Source of the DNA: Penelope pileata
Taxonomy: Eukaryota; Chordata; Aves; Galliformes; Cracidae
Length of the DNA: 64,000 nt
Assembly: GCA_013396635.1 (NCBI GenBank)
Contig: WBMW01005542.1
Location: 2,353,527-2,417,526, forward strand
Reading direction: 5' to 3'
Shown: in pieces, positions 1-12,600 of the stretch
Position numbering within the stretch: position 1 is the first letter of the stretch
How the letters are laid out: each line of letters begins with the position of its first letter
The notes under the pieces: model-generated
What the model saw: only the letters and a program-made list of their open reading frames with translations
Databases searched by the model: none
Told to the model about the DNA's origin: nothing
Program-made: the position numbers and the translations under genes

Positions 1-21
1 TGTTATCTCTGGTTGACTTAC

Positions 22-1170
22 AGAATCATAGAATCCTTAGAGTTGGAAGGGACCTTTAATGTCATCTGGTCCAACTCCCCTGCAATGTGTAGGGACACCT
101 ACAGCCAGATCAGGGTGCTCAGAGCCCCATGAAGCCTGACCTTGAATGTCTCCAGGGACAGGACTTCCACCACCTCTCCTGGGCACCCTGTTCCAGTGCT
201 TCACCACCCTTACTGTAAAAAATCTTTTCCTTAAATCCAACCTAAATCTCCCCTCTTTTAGTTTGAAACCATTTTCCCTTGTCCTATCCCCACAGACTCT
301 GCTAAAGAATCAGTCCCTTTCTTTCCTACAGCTCCCCTCTAGATACTGAAAGGCTTCTATCAGGTATCAACAGGGCCTTCTCCAGGCTGCACAGCCCCAG
401 CTCTCTCAGCCTGTCCTTGTAGGAGAGGTGTTCCATCCCCTGGATCATTTTTGTGGCCCTCCTCTGGACACACTCCAACAGGTCCATGTCTCTCCTGTGC
501 TGAGGACTCCACATCTGGATGCAGTACTCAGGTGAGGTCTCACCAGCACAGAGTAGAGGGGCAATATCACCTCCCTTGCCCTGCTGGCCATGCTTCTTTT
601 GATGCAGCCCAGGATTCTCTTGGCTTTCTGGGCTGTGAGGGCACATTGCTGGCTCATGTCCAGCTTGCCATCCACCAGTACCCCCAAGTCCTTTTTGGCA
701 GGGCTATGCTCCATCCATTCATCCCCCAGCTTGTATTGATAGCAGGGGTTACCACGGCCCAGGTGCAAGACCTCACACTTGGCTTTGTTTAACTTCATGA
801 GGGACCCACTGCTTGAGCCTGACTAGGTCTCTCTGGATAGCATCCCATCCCTCAGGTGTGTCAACAACACCATACAGCTTGGTGTCATTTGCAAACTTGC
901 TGAGGGTGCACTCAATCTCACTGTCGATGTCATTGACGAAGATATTGAAGAGTATCAGTCCCAGCACTGACCCTTGAGGAACACCACTCGTCACCGACCT
1001 CCATCCAGACATTGCGCCATTGACCACCACTCTCTGGGTTTGATCCTGCAGCCAGTTCCTCGTCCATCAAAAAGTCCTTCCATCAAATCCATATCTTTCC
1101 AGTTTGGAGGGAAGGATGGTGTGGGGGACTGTGTCAAAGGCTTTGCTGATGTCCAGATAGATGCCATAAG
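22..1170 (-). mobile_element. CR1 LINE fragment, 5'-truncated, antisense
   Basis: This is a chicken-repeat-1 non-LTR retrotransposon lying on the minus strand. Its 3' end is at the left, where the CR1 terminal motif reads as AGAATCATAGAATCC on the plus strand. Translating the minus strand gives reverse-transcriptase pieces in order: LDISKAFDTVPH near 1120-1160, SGVPQGSVLG near 970-1000, FANDTKLYG near 880-905, and the C-terminal thumb region with LGVLVDGKLDMSQQCAL near 640-700. The reading frame is broken by frameshifts between 325 and 1170. The catalytic YADD-type motif appears as FAND, so a key aspartate is altered. Everything upstream of the RT palm is missing. The copy is dead and probably tens of millions of years old. 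It ends abruptly against an oppositely oriented CR1. Confidence 0.93.
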
Positions 1171-1617
1171 GAGGAAGACCACAAAGATACTCAAAGAGCT
1201 GGAGCACCTCTCTTACAAGGAAAGGTTGAGGGAGCTGGCGTTGATTAGCTTGAAGAGAAGGCTCTGAGGAGACCTCATTGCGGCCTTCCAGTACTTGAGG
1301 GGAGCTTACAGGCAGGGGGAGGACCAACTTTTTCCATCATTTAGTAGTGATAGGACAAGGGGGAACGACTTTAAACTAAAAGAAAGGAGATTTAGGTTAG
1401 ATGTTAAGAAGAAATTTCTTACTCAGAGCGTGGTGAGGCACTGCCACAGCTGCCCAGAGAAGCTGTGCGTGCCCCATCCCTGGAGGTGCTCAAGGTCAGG
1501 TTGGATGGGGCCCTGGGCAGCCTGATGTGGTAGGTGGCAGCCCTGCCCATAGCGGGGAACTAGATATCTGTAAGGTCCACTCTAACCTAAGCCGTTCTAT
1601 GATTCTGTGGTTCTATG
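1171..1617 (+). mobile_element. CR1 LINE 3' fragment, sense
   Basis: The last ~450 bases of a CR1 element lie on the plus strand. They start with the RT C-terminal segment (KILKELEHLSYKERLRELAL in translation at about 1180-1250). They continue through the GDLIAAFQYLRGAY-like region and the HCHSCPEKLCVPHPW region, and end with the CR1 tail TTCTATGATTCTGTGGTTC at 1598-1616. A TGA stop interrupts the frame near 1265. It abuts the minus-strand copy at about 1170, so the two truncated 5' ends face each other. The exact junction is uncertain by about 10 bases. Confidence 0.9.
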
Positions 1618-4600
1618 AAGTCAATCTTCTGCTCAACCTTCCATATGCCTCTGTTAGATGGATATTTTTTTGGCTTCTCCTTTATGAAGACAGTCTGTTG
1701 CATGTTCAACACAATTCAATCCCGTCTCAAGCCCAGGGAGTAACTATGTTTTCATGCAGGGCAGTGGGTGTGCAAGGGATATCCTTTGAACCTGGGACTT
1801 ACAATTAATGTGTTATGAAACATGCACTGCTTTGCTACATGGCAAGATAGAGGATTCCCTTTATCCTAAATCCATATATCCAGAAAGAAAAGATGTATTT
1901 TATTTTGATTTTTTAGAAGTATCTAAGGACTTGAAGTATTTAGGACAAATATATGTTGAACAAGTTGAACATAGATTTTATAATCATGAAAATACTAAGA
2001 TGAGTAAAAGTACATAGCACATAGCTGTAGTGGGGAGAGTTGCTGAGAGAAAGTGCTCATAATTGAATTCCTTCATCATAAGAAAAGTTATTTAGAGCAG
2101 TATTATTTAATGTATATTTAATGCAAATATGTGATAGTTGATGTTAGGTATCCATATGCCTTTTTTTCTTGTAAACACAGGAGTGAAGGAGGACTCGTGA
2201 ATATAGGTGGACCAGCTGCTACTTGAAGACTGGAGATCCATAGGAATGGACAGAGCAGGCTCCTTGAATCTCTGTTTTTACACCAGGTGCCCTGGCTCTG
2301 CTCTCCATCCATGGCAGCACAAGTCACACAGTTTGTAAGGAGATATGAGTGGGAACACACTCTACCAGTGCTTGACGAAAATCTTTCTGTGGTATGTCCA
2401 AGGTATTGCCTCTGCAATCTTCTAGTAATCTACAGGCAAACTTACATTGCCAGACCATATCTGACTAGCAAGTTTTGCTGCTGGAACTTTTGTGAGGTCA
2501 TGAGTTACTGATGTTATTGTGTCCCTGGAGCATGTGTGTTCATCACTGCTTTTTTGAGGTGCTGCGTGTCCCCATGGTGAGATGCTGTAAGAGCAAAAGG
2601 CTGCAGCACGCTGGGTAAGAACCCAGGGCTCACAGCTGCCAACATTGCTGCATTCTTGGAACATGTACACAGTGGCATGTTGCTGTTAGCTATATGTTGG
2701 CTTGTGTTGTTCAGAGAGGAAATTTCACTTAGGGAAGAGAGACTGAATTTTGCTGGCATACATCGAATTAGTTTGAGAATGCATAGAAACTTGGAGCAAC
2801 TAATGCCAACTTCTGATGGTAAGCCTGTACAGCACTGCATGTCTTCAGCTGGGATGTCTCTCAAGCAAACGTGCTCTACCAACCCACTGCTTTCAGATGT
2901 TCTGTTCTCTGCCGATGAGTTTCCTGAGATATGAAAAAATAGTCTCTGACAGCAGCAGAAAAGCTAGCAAAACTCTGTAGAAAGACAGATGCCACAAGGT
3001 GCTTGCTGTTTTTCTTTCATAGTGTCCCTGCCTTTTTCTCCACTATATGCAGTTAGGATATATTAATTTGCTGCCAGGCTGCATGAATGGAAAGCCAGGG
3101 TCAAACTTGAACACTTTTTCCCAGGAAGACCTGAAAAACAGCACTTCTTGGGAACTTCAGAATATTTCTTTTCAGCTCCTTTTAGCTGAAAAAGAAGAGG
3201 AAATAAAAGCTGAAGTTTGCGTTAATTAGCAGTCCATCCTTACCTGCCTACGGTGGAAAGCAACAAAGAAAAAGTTTAAATGAACAGAAAACCTAGTGGT
3301 ACTGAAAGCCAGTGGGAACCGAAAGGAGATTTTTGGGAGACAGAGTCAAAAAAAAAAAAAAAAAAAAAAAAAGGAAAATACTTCAGTAAAGTAAACAAAC
3401 GTCATAAAGAGAAAGTTGAGAGCCTGCTTCTATACAAGAGGAGCTGGTATATCGGTAATTCCTTCAGGCTGATAGAGTGTGCTCCCACTTCAAACATCTT
3501 TTGTGTTTGTACCTGTGCTGGCAGCCTTTCAAAGGAATCTCACTCTTTCTTCCCTCCCCCTCCCCACTTTGCATGATAATTAGTATGTGAATATGCTTGT
3601 GATTTCTTCATATTATTTTAATACAGTCGCATTGTAGAGACTTCAATGAAGTTCAGAATGCTACTGAAGCAGCCCTTGCTCAAGAAAATATGTAGCATAA
3701 ACAGACTGGAAAAACAAAGCACAGAGAAATAATACCATCCCTCTTCCATGCAGGGAGAAGCATGGTACCAAGCAGCTGTCACTTCAGCAGAGATTCAAGA
3801 TCTTTTCAGCCAGTATCGTGTGCCTAAGAGCAGACTGCACCAGTTGCTTCACATACTGTGTAATAGAAGGTGAAAAAATCCAGCAGCAAGAAGTGTCATC
3901 CATCCTCACATTAGATTTCATCCCCTTTTCTAGAAGTTAGATACTGGCTTATTCCCTGAAGCACAGTTACAATCAGATAATTCTGATTATTTTTGACATT
4001 CATATATATCCAATCCCTTTCTTGAGTATTAAGTAAGTTCTTTACTCTGACACTGTTCCTATCAGTGTCATCATAGCAGCCCTGTAAAGATACATCCATA
4101 TGGGTGACTTTGAGCACCCGAATAGTCTTAATGAGTTCAAATGTATGCAAGATGGACCACATGGGTGATTTTAGGGGCAAGGGCTACAGTTTTGTCCAGT
4201 GTAGTTTATAAAGTCTTGGAAACTAGGAGGGAAGAACAGTAATCTGAAAGTCCTAAAGCTGCAAAGGAAAACAAAATTTTGCTTTTAGTGAATAATGCAA
4301 AATATGAGAAAATAATGGAGGAGATGGGTGTGATGCAAATACCTTTCCTAAGGCTAAGTGGGTATTGATGTATTTCAAACCCATAAACAGATTTGTGCAT
4401 GTTCCTGGCTGAAAAAGAGCAGGGTGGAGTTCTAGGTTGTGATATTACATCCCTTTACATGCTCTTTTTTATTGCTTCACAAGCAAAGACAGCAGCAGAC
4501 GTGAACAGCGTGTTCTTCTTTTCCCTCTGATCTGGGATTAGTGACAGACATGTCAAGATTTCTCCATCCTTCTGACTATTTGATGATAGGGAAAAAAGAT

Positions 4601-5689
4601 GGCTCATAATCAGTTATCCTTCTAACTCCTTGGCTGTTGAAACATTATTAAAGTGAGCTAATTCAGGAAAAAATAATTGGAAATCAGGTTTGGGAAGTAT
4701 TTTAATTGAAAGGGAAGAAAATGAAGAGAGAAGGAATCACTCTCAGGGAACCAACTCGGACTGTAAATTCAAGTACAAGTGTAATTTTATGTAAGTCCCT
4801 TCATGCAGATCTGCTCTATGTTCTCTCTCCTTGGAAGCAAAAGGGAAATTCATACATTGGTGGTTAAGTTTCAGACGTTGTGGGGGCAACAGCCAACCTT
4901 GAGGGTAGGTGGAATACTTTCTTGCAGGATGTACAGCCACTCATTCATAACTACTCGTTCGCTGTGTATGATTTCTTTACAGAGGTCCTGGCTCTGACAC
5001 TGCCTGTAAGGGAGGGTACGTAAAGAATACACAGAATCCGCAGGGAAGAAACAGAGGGACAGGCAGATCGCTAACAACATTTTATTTGTGTAACAGTTTC
5101 AGTTAAACAGTTATTTCACCACCCTCAAGGTAACAGGGCTCTCCAGGACTGTGGCAGTTTGAGTGAAATGTAATATTGCATCCCACTGACGTATCTATGC
5201 AGAAGAGGACACAGCCTCTGAAGCAGAAATGTTTTAGCCAGATTGTCCACTGAAAAATACGAGAGAAGAAAAACAAGTGACTCGCCTCGGACAAACGGAC
5301 GGGAGAGCGGGAGTGGCAGGGCAGCCATTATCTCACAGAGCCTCTTCCAAATCCCTCCCCAGGGCACAGGCTGGGGAAGCTCCTTAGTATTACAGTCTTT
5401 TCGCTTGGGGAGAAAGTTCATGAGTATGAATATTAGAACATTGTGTTGAACATTACAGGGAAAATCTTCACTGTCTCCCTGACAGAGCAGCTTTTTGGAA
5501 ATGCACCAAGGGCTTTCATCCTGAAAACAATTACCTGTAAGCACTTGAGTAGTCTCATTGACTTAAATGGAACTAATCAAGTGCTTGAATTCAAGTGTTT
5601 GCAGATTAAGACCTCTGTTTGTATTTTAAGATCTTATCTACAGAAGAAATCGCACCCGTTTACCCGAGTGTTGCCTAAACACACCTTGA
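1618..5689. other. Intergenic DNA upstream of CPQ, no gene seen
   Basis: This is about 4 kb of unremarkable AT-leaning sequence between the CR1 pair and the CpG island. It holds a 25-base A tract at 3348-3372. Open frames here (up to 139 codons) show no recognisable family, no repeat of a coding pattern and no paired splice sites. In mammals the neighbour upstream of CPQ is SDC2; I see no syndecan C-terminus here, so that gene, if syntenic, lies further left. Confidence 0.6.
3348..3372. repeat. (A)25 homopolymer
   Basis: An uninterrupted run of 25 adenines. The 60 bases upstream do not resemble a CR1 or a processed transcript, so I cannot call it a retroposon tail. Confidence 0.95.
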
Positions 5690-5699
5690 TTTAAGCGAA

Positions 5700-6674
5700 C
5701 GCCCTGCGCCTTGCGGACGGGGCCGCGATGCGCGGGGCGGCCGTGCCTCGCTCCCAGCAGCACGGGGACGGGTGACAGCTCTCAGCACGCTGGGTGCCAC
5801 CGCCAAACAACGTGGTAGCACGATGGCCTGAAACATCCGCCGAGAAGGCGGCTGGCACCCACGCTCTGTCCCTTTGCTGTGGCCGAGCAGCACGCCCTGC
5901 AGAGCCGCAGACACTGTCACAGCACAGCACAGCACAGGCAGCGGCGGGCTCAGCGCGGGGCTCTCTGCAGGAAGGGCTTTTGAAGGGAATTTTTTCACGT
6001 AAGCGCGTCAGAAGCGAGGCCTGTCCAGGGCTGGGGGCCGGGTCCCCCCGGCCTCGCCCAAACTCAGCGGGGCCCGTGAGGCGCCACGGCCCGGCCTCGC
6101 CCGCAGCGCCGCGCCGGGCCNCCCGCCCCGCGGCCGTTTCCCCTCCTCCTTCCCCTCCGGCCCTGGGCGCCCGGCGGAGGCGGGGGCTGTACTGGCGCCG
6201 CTGGGGCTCGGTGTGCTCGGGGAAGGTGCGTGTTTGCTCCCCTCCTTCTCTCCCTCCTCCTCGCAGGGAGCCGGGCGGGTCTGGAGCCGAGGGCACCCGC
6301 AGGGAAGCGCCTGCCCGTGCCGCCCAGCCGGGCTCAGCGCTCCACGGGGCCGCTCCTCTCTCGGCTCCGGCCCCAGGGGCAGCCGCCACCGTGCGTCCCT
6401 CGGCCGGGCGTGCCCCGTCTCCTCCCCGTGCCGCCTGTGCCTTGAAAACCCGGCCAGCGTCCGCTCGAAACGGCGCCGGGGTCCCGCCCCGCTCGGGCCG
6501 GTGGGACGCAGCCCCCTGCCCGGCCTCGCCTCCCCGGGGGGCAGATGGCTGCGTGGGGCTCCGGGGCCGCCCCGCCGCCTTCCTCCCGCTTCCTTCCTCT
6601 CAGGGGAAATTAGAAACTACGTCGACGCGAAGTTGTAGCGCGTGCTTCAGGGGTGTGTGTACGGTCAGCGCAGG
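5700..6674 (+). other. CPQ: Region holding the putative non-coding exon 1 of CPQ
   Basis: The coding exon at 26115 is preceded by a clear splice acceptor, so an upstream untranslated exon must exist, and the CpG island is the obvious place. Two donor-like sites are visible: GAAG|GTGCGTG with the cut after 6225, and AGG|GTGAGG with the cut after 6674. I cannot choose between them or place the transcription start from sequence alone. Confidence 0.45.
5917..5939. repeat. (CACAG)n short tandem repeat
   Basis: About four copies of CACAG/AGCAC inside the CpG island. Probably of no functional consequence, but it lies in the probable promoter or leader region. Confidence 0.7.
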
Positions 6675-8956
6675 GTGAGGTTCTGGTGCTCCTGGAAAGA
6701 GCTGAGCTGACAGAACATGGCCACTCTGAAAGCAGTGCCCCCGGAAACGAATAAAGCTCACAGATAGCAGATGGATAAATTGCATATTTATCTTTTATGG
6801 CACATCACAGCGAAGAACCCCACGCATGGTACAGTGCTTCTGAGGAGGAAGCTCCAGTAACTAGTGCCACTTAGGTTTGTTTTGAGGGGACTTTATTCTT
6901 CAAGGACGGCTTTTTCCAAGTCAATGCTAAAGAAAAAAGTGTATGAGAGACAGTTTTATATCCGTAATCCTATATATTTACATACATATTTCATAGAACT
7001 ACCAAATATATGAAGGAAAAGTGAGACATAAAAACCCACTGAGTCCTGCAAGGTGAACCAGAGTTTTCTAAGGAAGTATTAGGTATGGGAAGCTTTTGGA
7101 TCTAGTGGTTGTATCTGACAAGTTAAAGTCTACTCTGAGAGCTACTGAAGGGAAAGTTCAAAATACATTTGTTGGATTTGTCTTTGATTGATGATTGCTT
7201 GCCTCTGTCTTAAAACTGCAGAACCTTGGGACCTGACTTTTCCAGCTGCTGAATGAGGACCCAGAAGGGCTGCTCGGGAAGGGCCGTGCACACTCACCAG
7301 CTGGAATCCTGATTTTGTGGGTTTCAGTTTTAAAAATGTTGTCTGTCTGGTTTTCATTCAGTTTGAAATTAAATTAGCTTTTACCGTTTCTGGAAACTGT
7401 TCCACATCTGCTCGCCTTTTTATATCAAAACACGGTAAGAGTGTATTAATCTGTCGATGAAAGGGGAGTGCGTGGGTGTATTCTCTTACAGAGCAATCCT
7501 TGGTGTGACTGTAGGACAGATTCCCTGTGTGGGAATGGAAGCACAGCTTACATCTGTGTCTTTGTCTAGAATGTATCTTTTTGCTTGAGACATTCATAAG
7601 ATTTAAGCTAGGATGACAGTGGTTAGCCTTGATTTTGCTGTGCTTATTTTCATGCAAGGACAAAGGCTTTTGTTAAAAGCCATTCTCATGCTTATCTACT
7701 ATCGCTTCTCAAAACACCTTCCAGTTTTGTCTGTTAGATTATTGTTTTGAATAAAGTCTACAATACATCTTTCCCTAAAGAAACCTTGCAAAACCTACTC
7801 TATTTCTGAGAGCTCTTAAGTCTTGATTCCTTGTAAATTTTAACTAATTTCTTCAGACATTTTCACTCTGTCTCAAATAGCACGTATGAGCTGTGCTTTG
7901 CAATCAGTGTTACGTTATCCAACTTCAGACTTTTAGATGAAGTCTGTACAGATAAACTTGGATCAGAGCCGCTGCAACTTTACAGTTTCATACTAAGCCT
8001 TTGTCTTACCAGATCTTGTTTCTTGGTGTTTAAAATACATTTAATTCTTTTGAACAGCAGAGCAATAAGATACTGAATCAGATAAGAACAGATTGCAAAT
8101 CTGGGCTGAGGAAGAACAACCTGGCATTGACCTCAGTTGGGAGACATCTGTCAGTAAAAGCTCATATAAATTCTTATTTGTTTTATAACATGGCTTTGCA
8201 AATGCCTGTGTGTCTTTAACACCGAGTCGGGAAAGGAAGCAACTTACACAGTCTCTTATTGTTGATATAGTTGCAAAAACTCACAATGCTCATGGGATTC
8301 ATTTATCTATTCCTGCTATAGCATATAAACCCTCTTGTTTTAAGATGGAAAACTTTGTCTTGTCATTTCTTCCTTCCTTTCCAGTTGTGGGAGGATGAAG
8401 ATGAAGGATGGCAGCACATCTAAGAGATAACAGCTGCAGGGGTGAAATATTTTGCTTAAAAAAGTACTTTGAGCATAGAAATGTACAGAACGATTACAAT
8501 CTTGAAGTTCTGCAGTTCTTTCTGTTCTGTCTGGACAGGAAATATTATCTGTCAAAAACTGCATTGCAGTAATCCTTCACGTTTTTGTTACCAAATGTCT
8601 GCAACAATCTCAGGGTACTGAAATAAATGTAAGTTCTTTCTTCGTTTGACCCCCAGTCAGTTACATTTTTCATTCCGATGGCAATAGCGAATTTTTAGCT
8701 CTGGTTTGTAATCTCCTAAATGCCAATTACTTGGTTAAGTCCAAATTTCTGACAGAATCTGTGGAGAATGTTCTACTCTTTTTTGTTTTGGTTTTACAAT
8801 AGAAGACAAAACGACATGTCAGCTTGAGAAAAATGTTAACCTCATTAGCCTGTAGTTTTAAAAATGATACTGGGGGTACTGTGTTCTTTCAAGAGGCATG
8901 ATTTTTTTATTATTATTTTTATTTTTTTCTTTGGACAGACAGACTATACCAGTATT

Positions 8957-8976
8957 GTTTGTTTTGTTTTGTTTTG
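8957..8976. repeat. (GTTTT)n microsatellite
   Basis: A short tandem run of GTTT/GTTTT units in intron 1. Confidence 0.85.
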
Positions 8977-9647
8977 AAAACAGAGCATTGAGACACCCAG
9001 CTCATTTGGATTTCTTATTTCTGTCCAGGTATGAAGAATGGTAGTATTTTCGTAAAGTCTTTTAACATAGATCTGTTTGAAGAATTTTCTACACAGTGGG
9101 TGTGAGAGAAAAAAGTGAAAATCCTTTAGGTACTGTTGCTGCCAAATTGGGATTCAGCTCAAGTATCTAATGAACAGATATTCAGATGAAAAAATGTCTC
9201 TAAGAAACTGTATATATATTTTGTCCAAATGTTTCTCTATACTACCTATTGCAATGAGAGGTGTGGCAAAACATCTGTAATCTGAAAGCCTGACTTTAAA
9301 AGTAAGGAAAAATTCTAGTCAAATTTATCTTGATTCTTAATCTGCCAAGGCGAATTCTAAATCAAGGGCCTGTAGTGAGAGGAGGCTAGTCTCAGGTGAT
9401 GTATCTCACATCACAGGAAATACAAGCAGCAAAGAAGAATTATTTTAAACTTGTTCATCTGACCATTGTGCTTCAGTGGAACAGTGACATTTGCCACCAG
9501 TTCAGGATTTGCCCAAAGCAAACCTGTTTTGTGAGCCCGCCGATTTAGCTGCTTGTGCAACTGGGAACTGTTCGCCATTGTGAAGTCCATTTTAGTATTG
9601 ATGTGAGAAAACGGTTCTGGTATTCAGTCTATCTGATTTTCCTTTTT

Positions 9648-9689
9648 ATTTCTTCTTCTTCTTCTTCTTTTTTTTTCTTTTCTTTCTCC
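9648..9689. repeat. (CTT)n / pyrimidine microsatellite
   Basis: Six or so CTT units followed by a T-run and CTTTT units, giving about 42 bases of pure pyrimidine on the plus strand. Confidence 0.9.
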
Positions 9690-12600
9690 AGTAGCTTAAT
9701 GTGGTGTCTGATCTTTTACTCAAATGTAGCGGTAGTACATTTCCTGCTAGAGCACTGTGTGTGAAAGGGAGTGAGATCACTCTGCCCTCCCCCAATTTTT
9801 CTAGCTTTCATCTGTTGCTTGTATATTGATATCCTGTGTCTTTAATTTCTGTGCTACTTTTTTTCAGGGGAGGCACTTGACTGAATTTGCATGAGACAAG
9901 TGAGTTGAAAGTAATTTTGTGTTTCAAGTAGCCCCACAAAAGGGCCTTACGTAATACTGTGCGTGTGCCAATAGACATTTGAGAAAGCAGTGTGCTTCTT
10001 TGAGGCCTTAAAACGCGATCTGAGGCACTAGACTCAGTTGGGAGACTGTGCACTTTTTTTATCCATAGCTGTTGAAAACTAAAGCATGAAATTGATGTAT
10101 CTGAAATGGTTTCCCCTTCTACTCTCCACAGGTTTTGAGATTAGCATTTCTGATCTTGTCGATTGTTATTGTTCTGAGTGACAGGGCTCACCTTCTAGGG
10201 CTCTCTCCAGTTGTGCTCCCTCATACAAAACGTGATTATTCTTCCATGGCAGACTGCAAAAACACTTTTTGGAGTTCTACTTTGTTGAAATTCTTCATTG
10301 CTTTGGAAGCAAAACAATTTTGAGTTACTAGTTTCTTTGAGATTGTTCACATAGTGCAGTGGGCTGATAATATTTTCTACTATGACAACCAAATAAGGCA
10401 GAAGAATATATCACTAATCTCAGGTAATGTATTCAGCACTGCCAAAAAATATAGAGAGCAGACAATTTTTACGTTGTAGATGCATTGTGAGATACTCTAC
10501 AAGGAAAAGTCAACTTGATTTTAATTACTTGTTGAGTTTGTCTTGAAACAGTTGTTAGGTAAGGACTCTACAGAGGGTGTTCAGAGGTGAAAAAAAAAGG
10601 TATCTGGAACAGGCTGGAAAAAGTCTGTGCGTAGGCTCTGAGTTACTGCCCTTGTTAAATCCGACTGCAGCTACTGCGGAGGTTTCCACCCCCGCCACCC
10701 AACAGTCCCTTTGCCCACAGTTCTCTCTCCAGTAGCAGAGGTGGTGGCAGGAGCGCTTTTCAGGATGTCCGCACTGCCGCAGTCCAGCCTTGCTTTGGGT
10801 CATACATCCCCATTTTCTCCTTGACAATAACCTACTGCTGCTAATGCTCATGATTGATTTCTGCAAACAAAGACTAAATATGTTTTTCACTGGATTGGTT
10901 CCCAGAACCACCTTGCTGCCTGACCACATGGGCAGGGTTCTGGTGTGAGTGAAAGGCAATTTGGAGGGCAGAGCCACAGTAGCTGTGACCTATATGGACT
11001 TAAGCCATGACTGATCCAAACCTTGTTGTGTAGTCCATAGGCTGTTAAAATACACCTGCACTGATTTTTATACCCATTCCTACCAAGCTAAGATCTCTGA
11101 TTCATGCTTTGTTTTGCCTGTTATGGCTGAAGAGAACACTGGCAGAAGGGATGGTAGTGAGCAGAAATCACTTCGTGGCCTTTCTTCAAGGAGTAACCTA
11201 ATGAGGACAGATGTGCTTGTTTGCAGCAAGTGGTGCTGCCCAGCTCAGCAGATACATCTTGCATTGCAGCTTTACCTGGGATCAGTACAGCCATACTTAT
11301 TAAAAAGACCTGGCATGGCCAGACCCAAGGTATCTGACACTAGTGGACCATATGGGGCTGTTGGATAGTTGCCCCATTTTGGACTGCTGCAGAACCACTG
11401 AGCACCTCTGAATTCCTCTAGGAAATCAGGTGGTCAACCTAGAAGAAATTTGGAGGAAGCAGCTTACCCTGAAATTCAAAACATCTCTTAAGTTTCTATG
11501 CTTATAGCAGGTGGCAACTGTCTTCAGCCTCATGTCTTAATATTGACTGAGACAACAAACTTTTTGTTTCATTGGAAAAAGTTATCAGAATAAAATGATT
11601 ATCTTTCTGTGTTTACATATGGCTGTAGGTGAACTGAAAACTCGTTAGCAAGACTTTTTCTCCAGAGGAAAAAGTATTTTCCAGTGATTTTTCTGTTAGC
11701 AGTTCTCTCGCTGTTCAATATAGGTCTAAGTTTTTGGCTCAGAATATTGCTTTTAAGTAAAGATAATCCTATTGACACAACAGCAATAAGTTCATAAGTG
11801 AGCAAGACTTGGTGTTTTCTGTAGAATGGGAATTTTGGCACGGCTGGAAATCCTGATTATTTTTTTTTCCACATCATACTCTCCTGTCTAATGTTATTTG
11901 TACTCTAACGGTCTGTGAAAATTGCATTATGGTTTAAGCTTTTAAGGTTTTAAGGTTTGAGCTGAAAAAAGTTAGTGTGTATTTTAAGCTTTATTTGAAG
12001 AGCTATCTGTTACCAGTGGTGATATATCCCATGTTTCTTTGATCCAAATCATATAGCAAATTTTATTTAAAGTAGAAGGATAATAAACAAACATACAAAG
12101 TGAGGCCTGTTTTGGTGACCCTGATGTTAAGTCAGAAGGTGAACCCAATGGCTAAAAACCATTTGGGCTGTGAAGCATGTCTGGAGTTGATATGCTCGTT
12201 TGTTTTTCTGAAACCAGAGCCATTTTCTGGGATGATGGTGCAGCTCTCACGGCAGTCTCACCGCTGAGTTACACCCCGTGCTCCTGTCAGACCCACCATC
12301 GTGCTTTCATGGGTTGTAAGTGTTTACCAGAGTCAGAGCAGTTATTCTAGGGGGAGAAATAATAAATAAGCATTTAATTTTAGAACTGTTTTTTCTTTCC
12401 TTTCACACGCTGTTTGTCTCCTTCGGCTTTTCCTCATTATTGTAGTGCTGGAAGACATGGCACTTCTCTCTTGCTTCTTTTCGTAGTGTGTTGGTTTTAG
12501 AATGAAATGTATTCAGATGCCTGTTTTCTGAAAATCTAGAACATGCAGCTCAGTTTGTAACATGCAAACAGGAGTGGGAGCATGGGAAAGTTCCTTTGAA

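Larger units (their letters stand above)
5690..6680 (+). promoter_or_regulatory. CPQ: CpG island, probable CPQ promoter
   Basis: Base composition changes abruptly from AT-rich to very GC- and CpG-rich at about 5690 and back at about 6680. This is the only such island in the window. It contains several GGGCGG/CCGCCC-type Sp1 boxes (for example around 5735 and 6121-6135), CCCTCCTCC pyrimidine blocks and no convincing TATA box, as expected of a housekeeping promoter. It lies about 19.5 kb upstream of the first coding exon of CPQ on the same strand, which fits a leader exon and long first intron. Long open frames on both strands through the island (294 codons +, 232 codons -) reflect the shortage of AT-rich stop codons and are not believed. 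One unresolved base (N) is at 6121. Confidence 0.85.

Noticed and set aside
451..792. 113-codon + strand frame at the first CR1
   Set aside because: It is the antisense of the CR1 reverse-transcriptase region on the minus strand.
5691..6389. 232-codon open frame on the minus strand in the CpG island
   Set aside because: Shadow of the same GC-rich composition; no splice or family evidence for a divergent coding gene.
5794..6678. 294-codon open frame on the + strand through the CpG island
   Set aside because: Composition artefact: the stretch is very GC-rich so stop codons are rare, both strands are open, the translation is Pro/Ala/Arg/Gly-rich with no family, and it includes an N.
10555..10977. 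140-codon minus-strand frame in intron 1
   Set aside because: No family resemblance and no promoter, splice or polyadenylation context; expected by chance in 64 kb.
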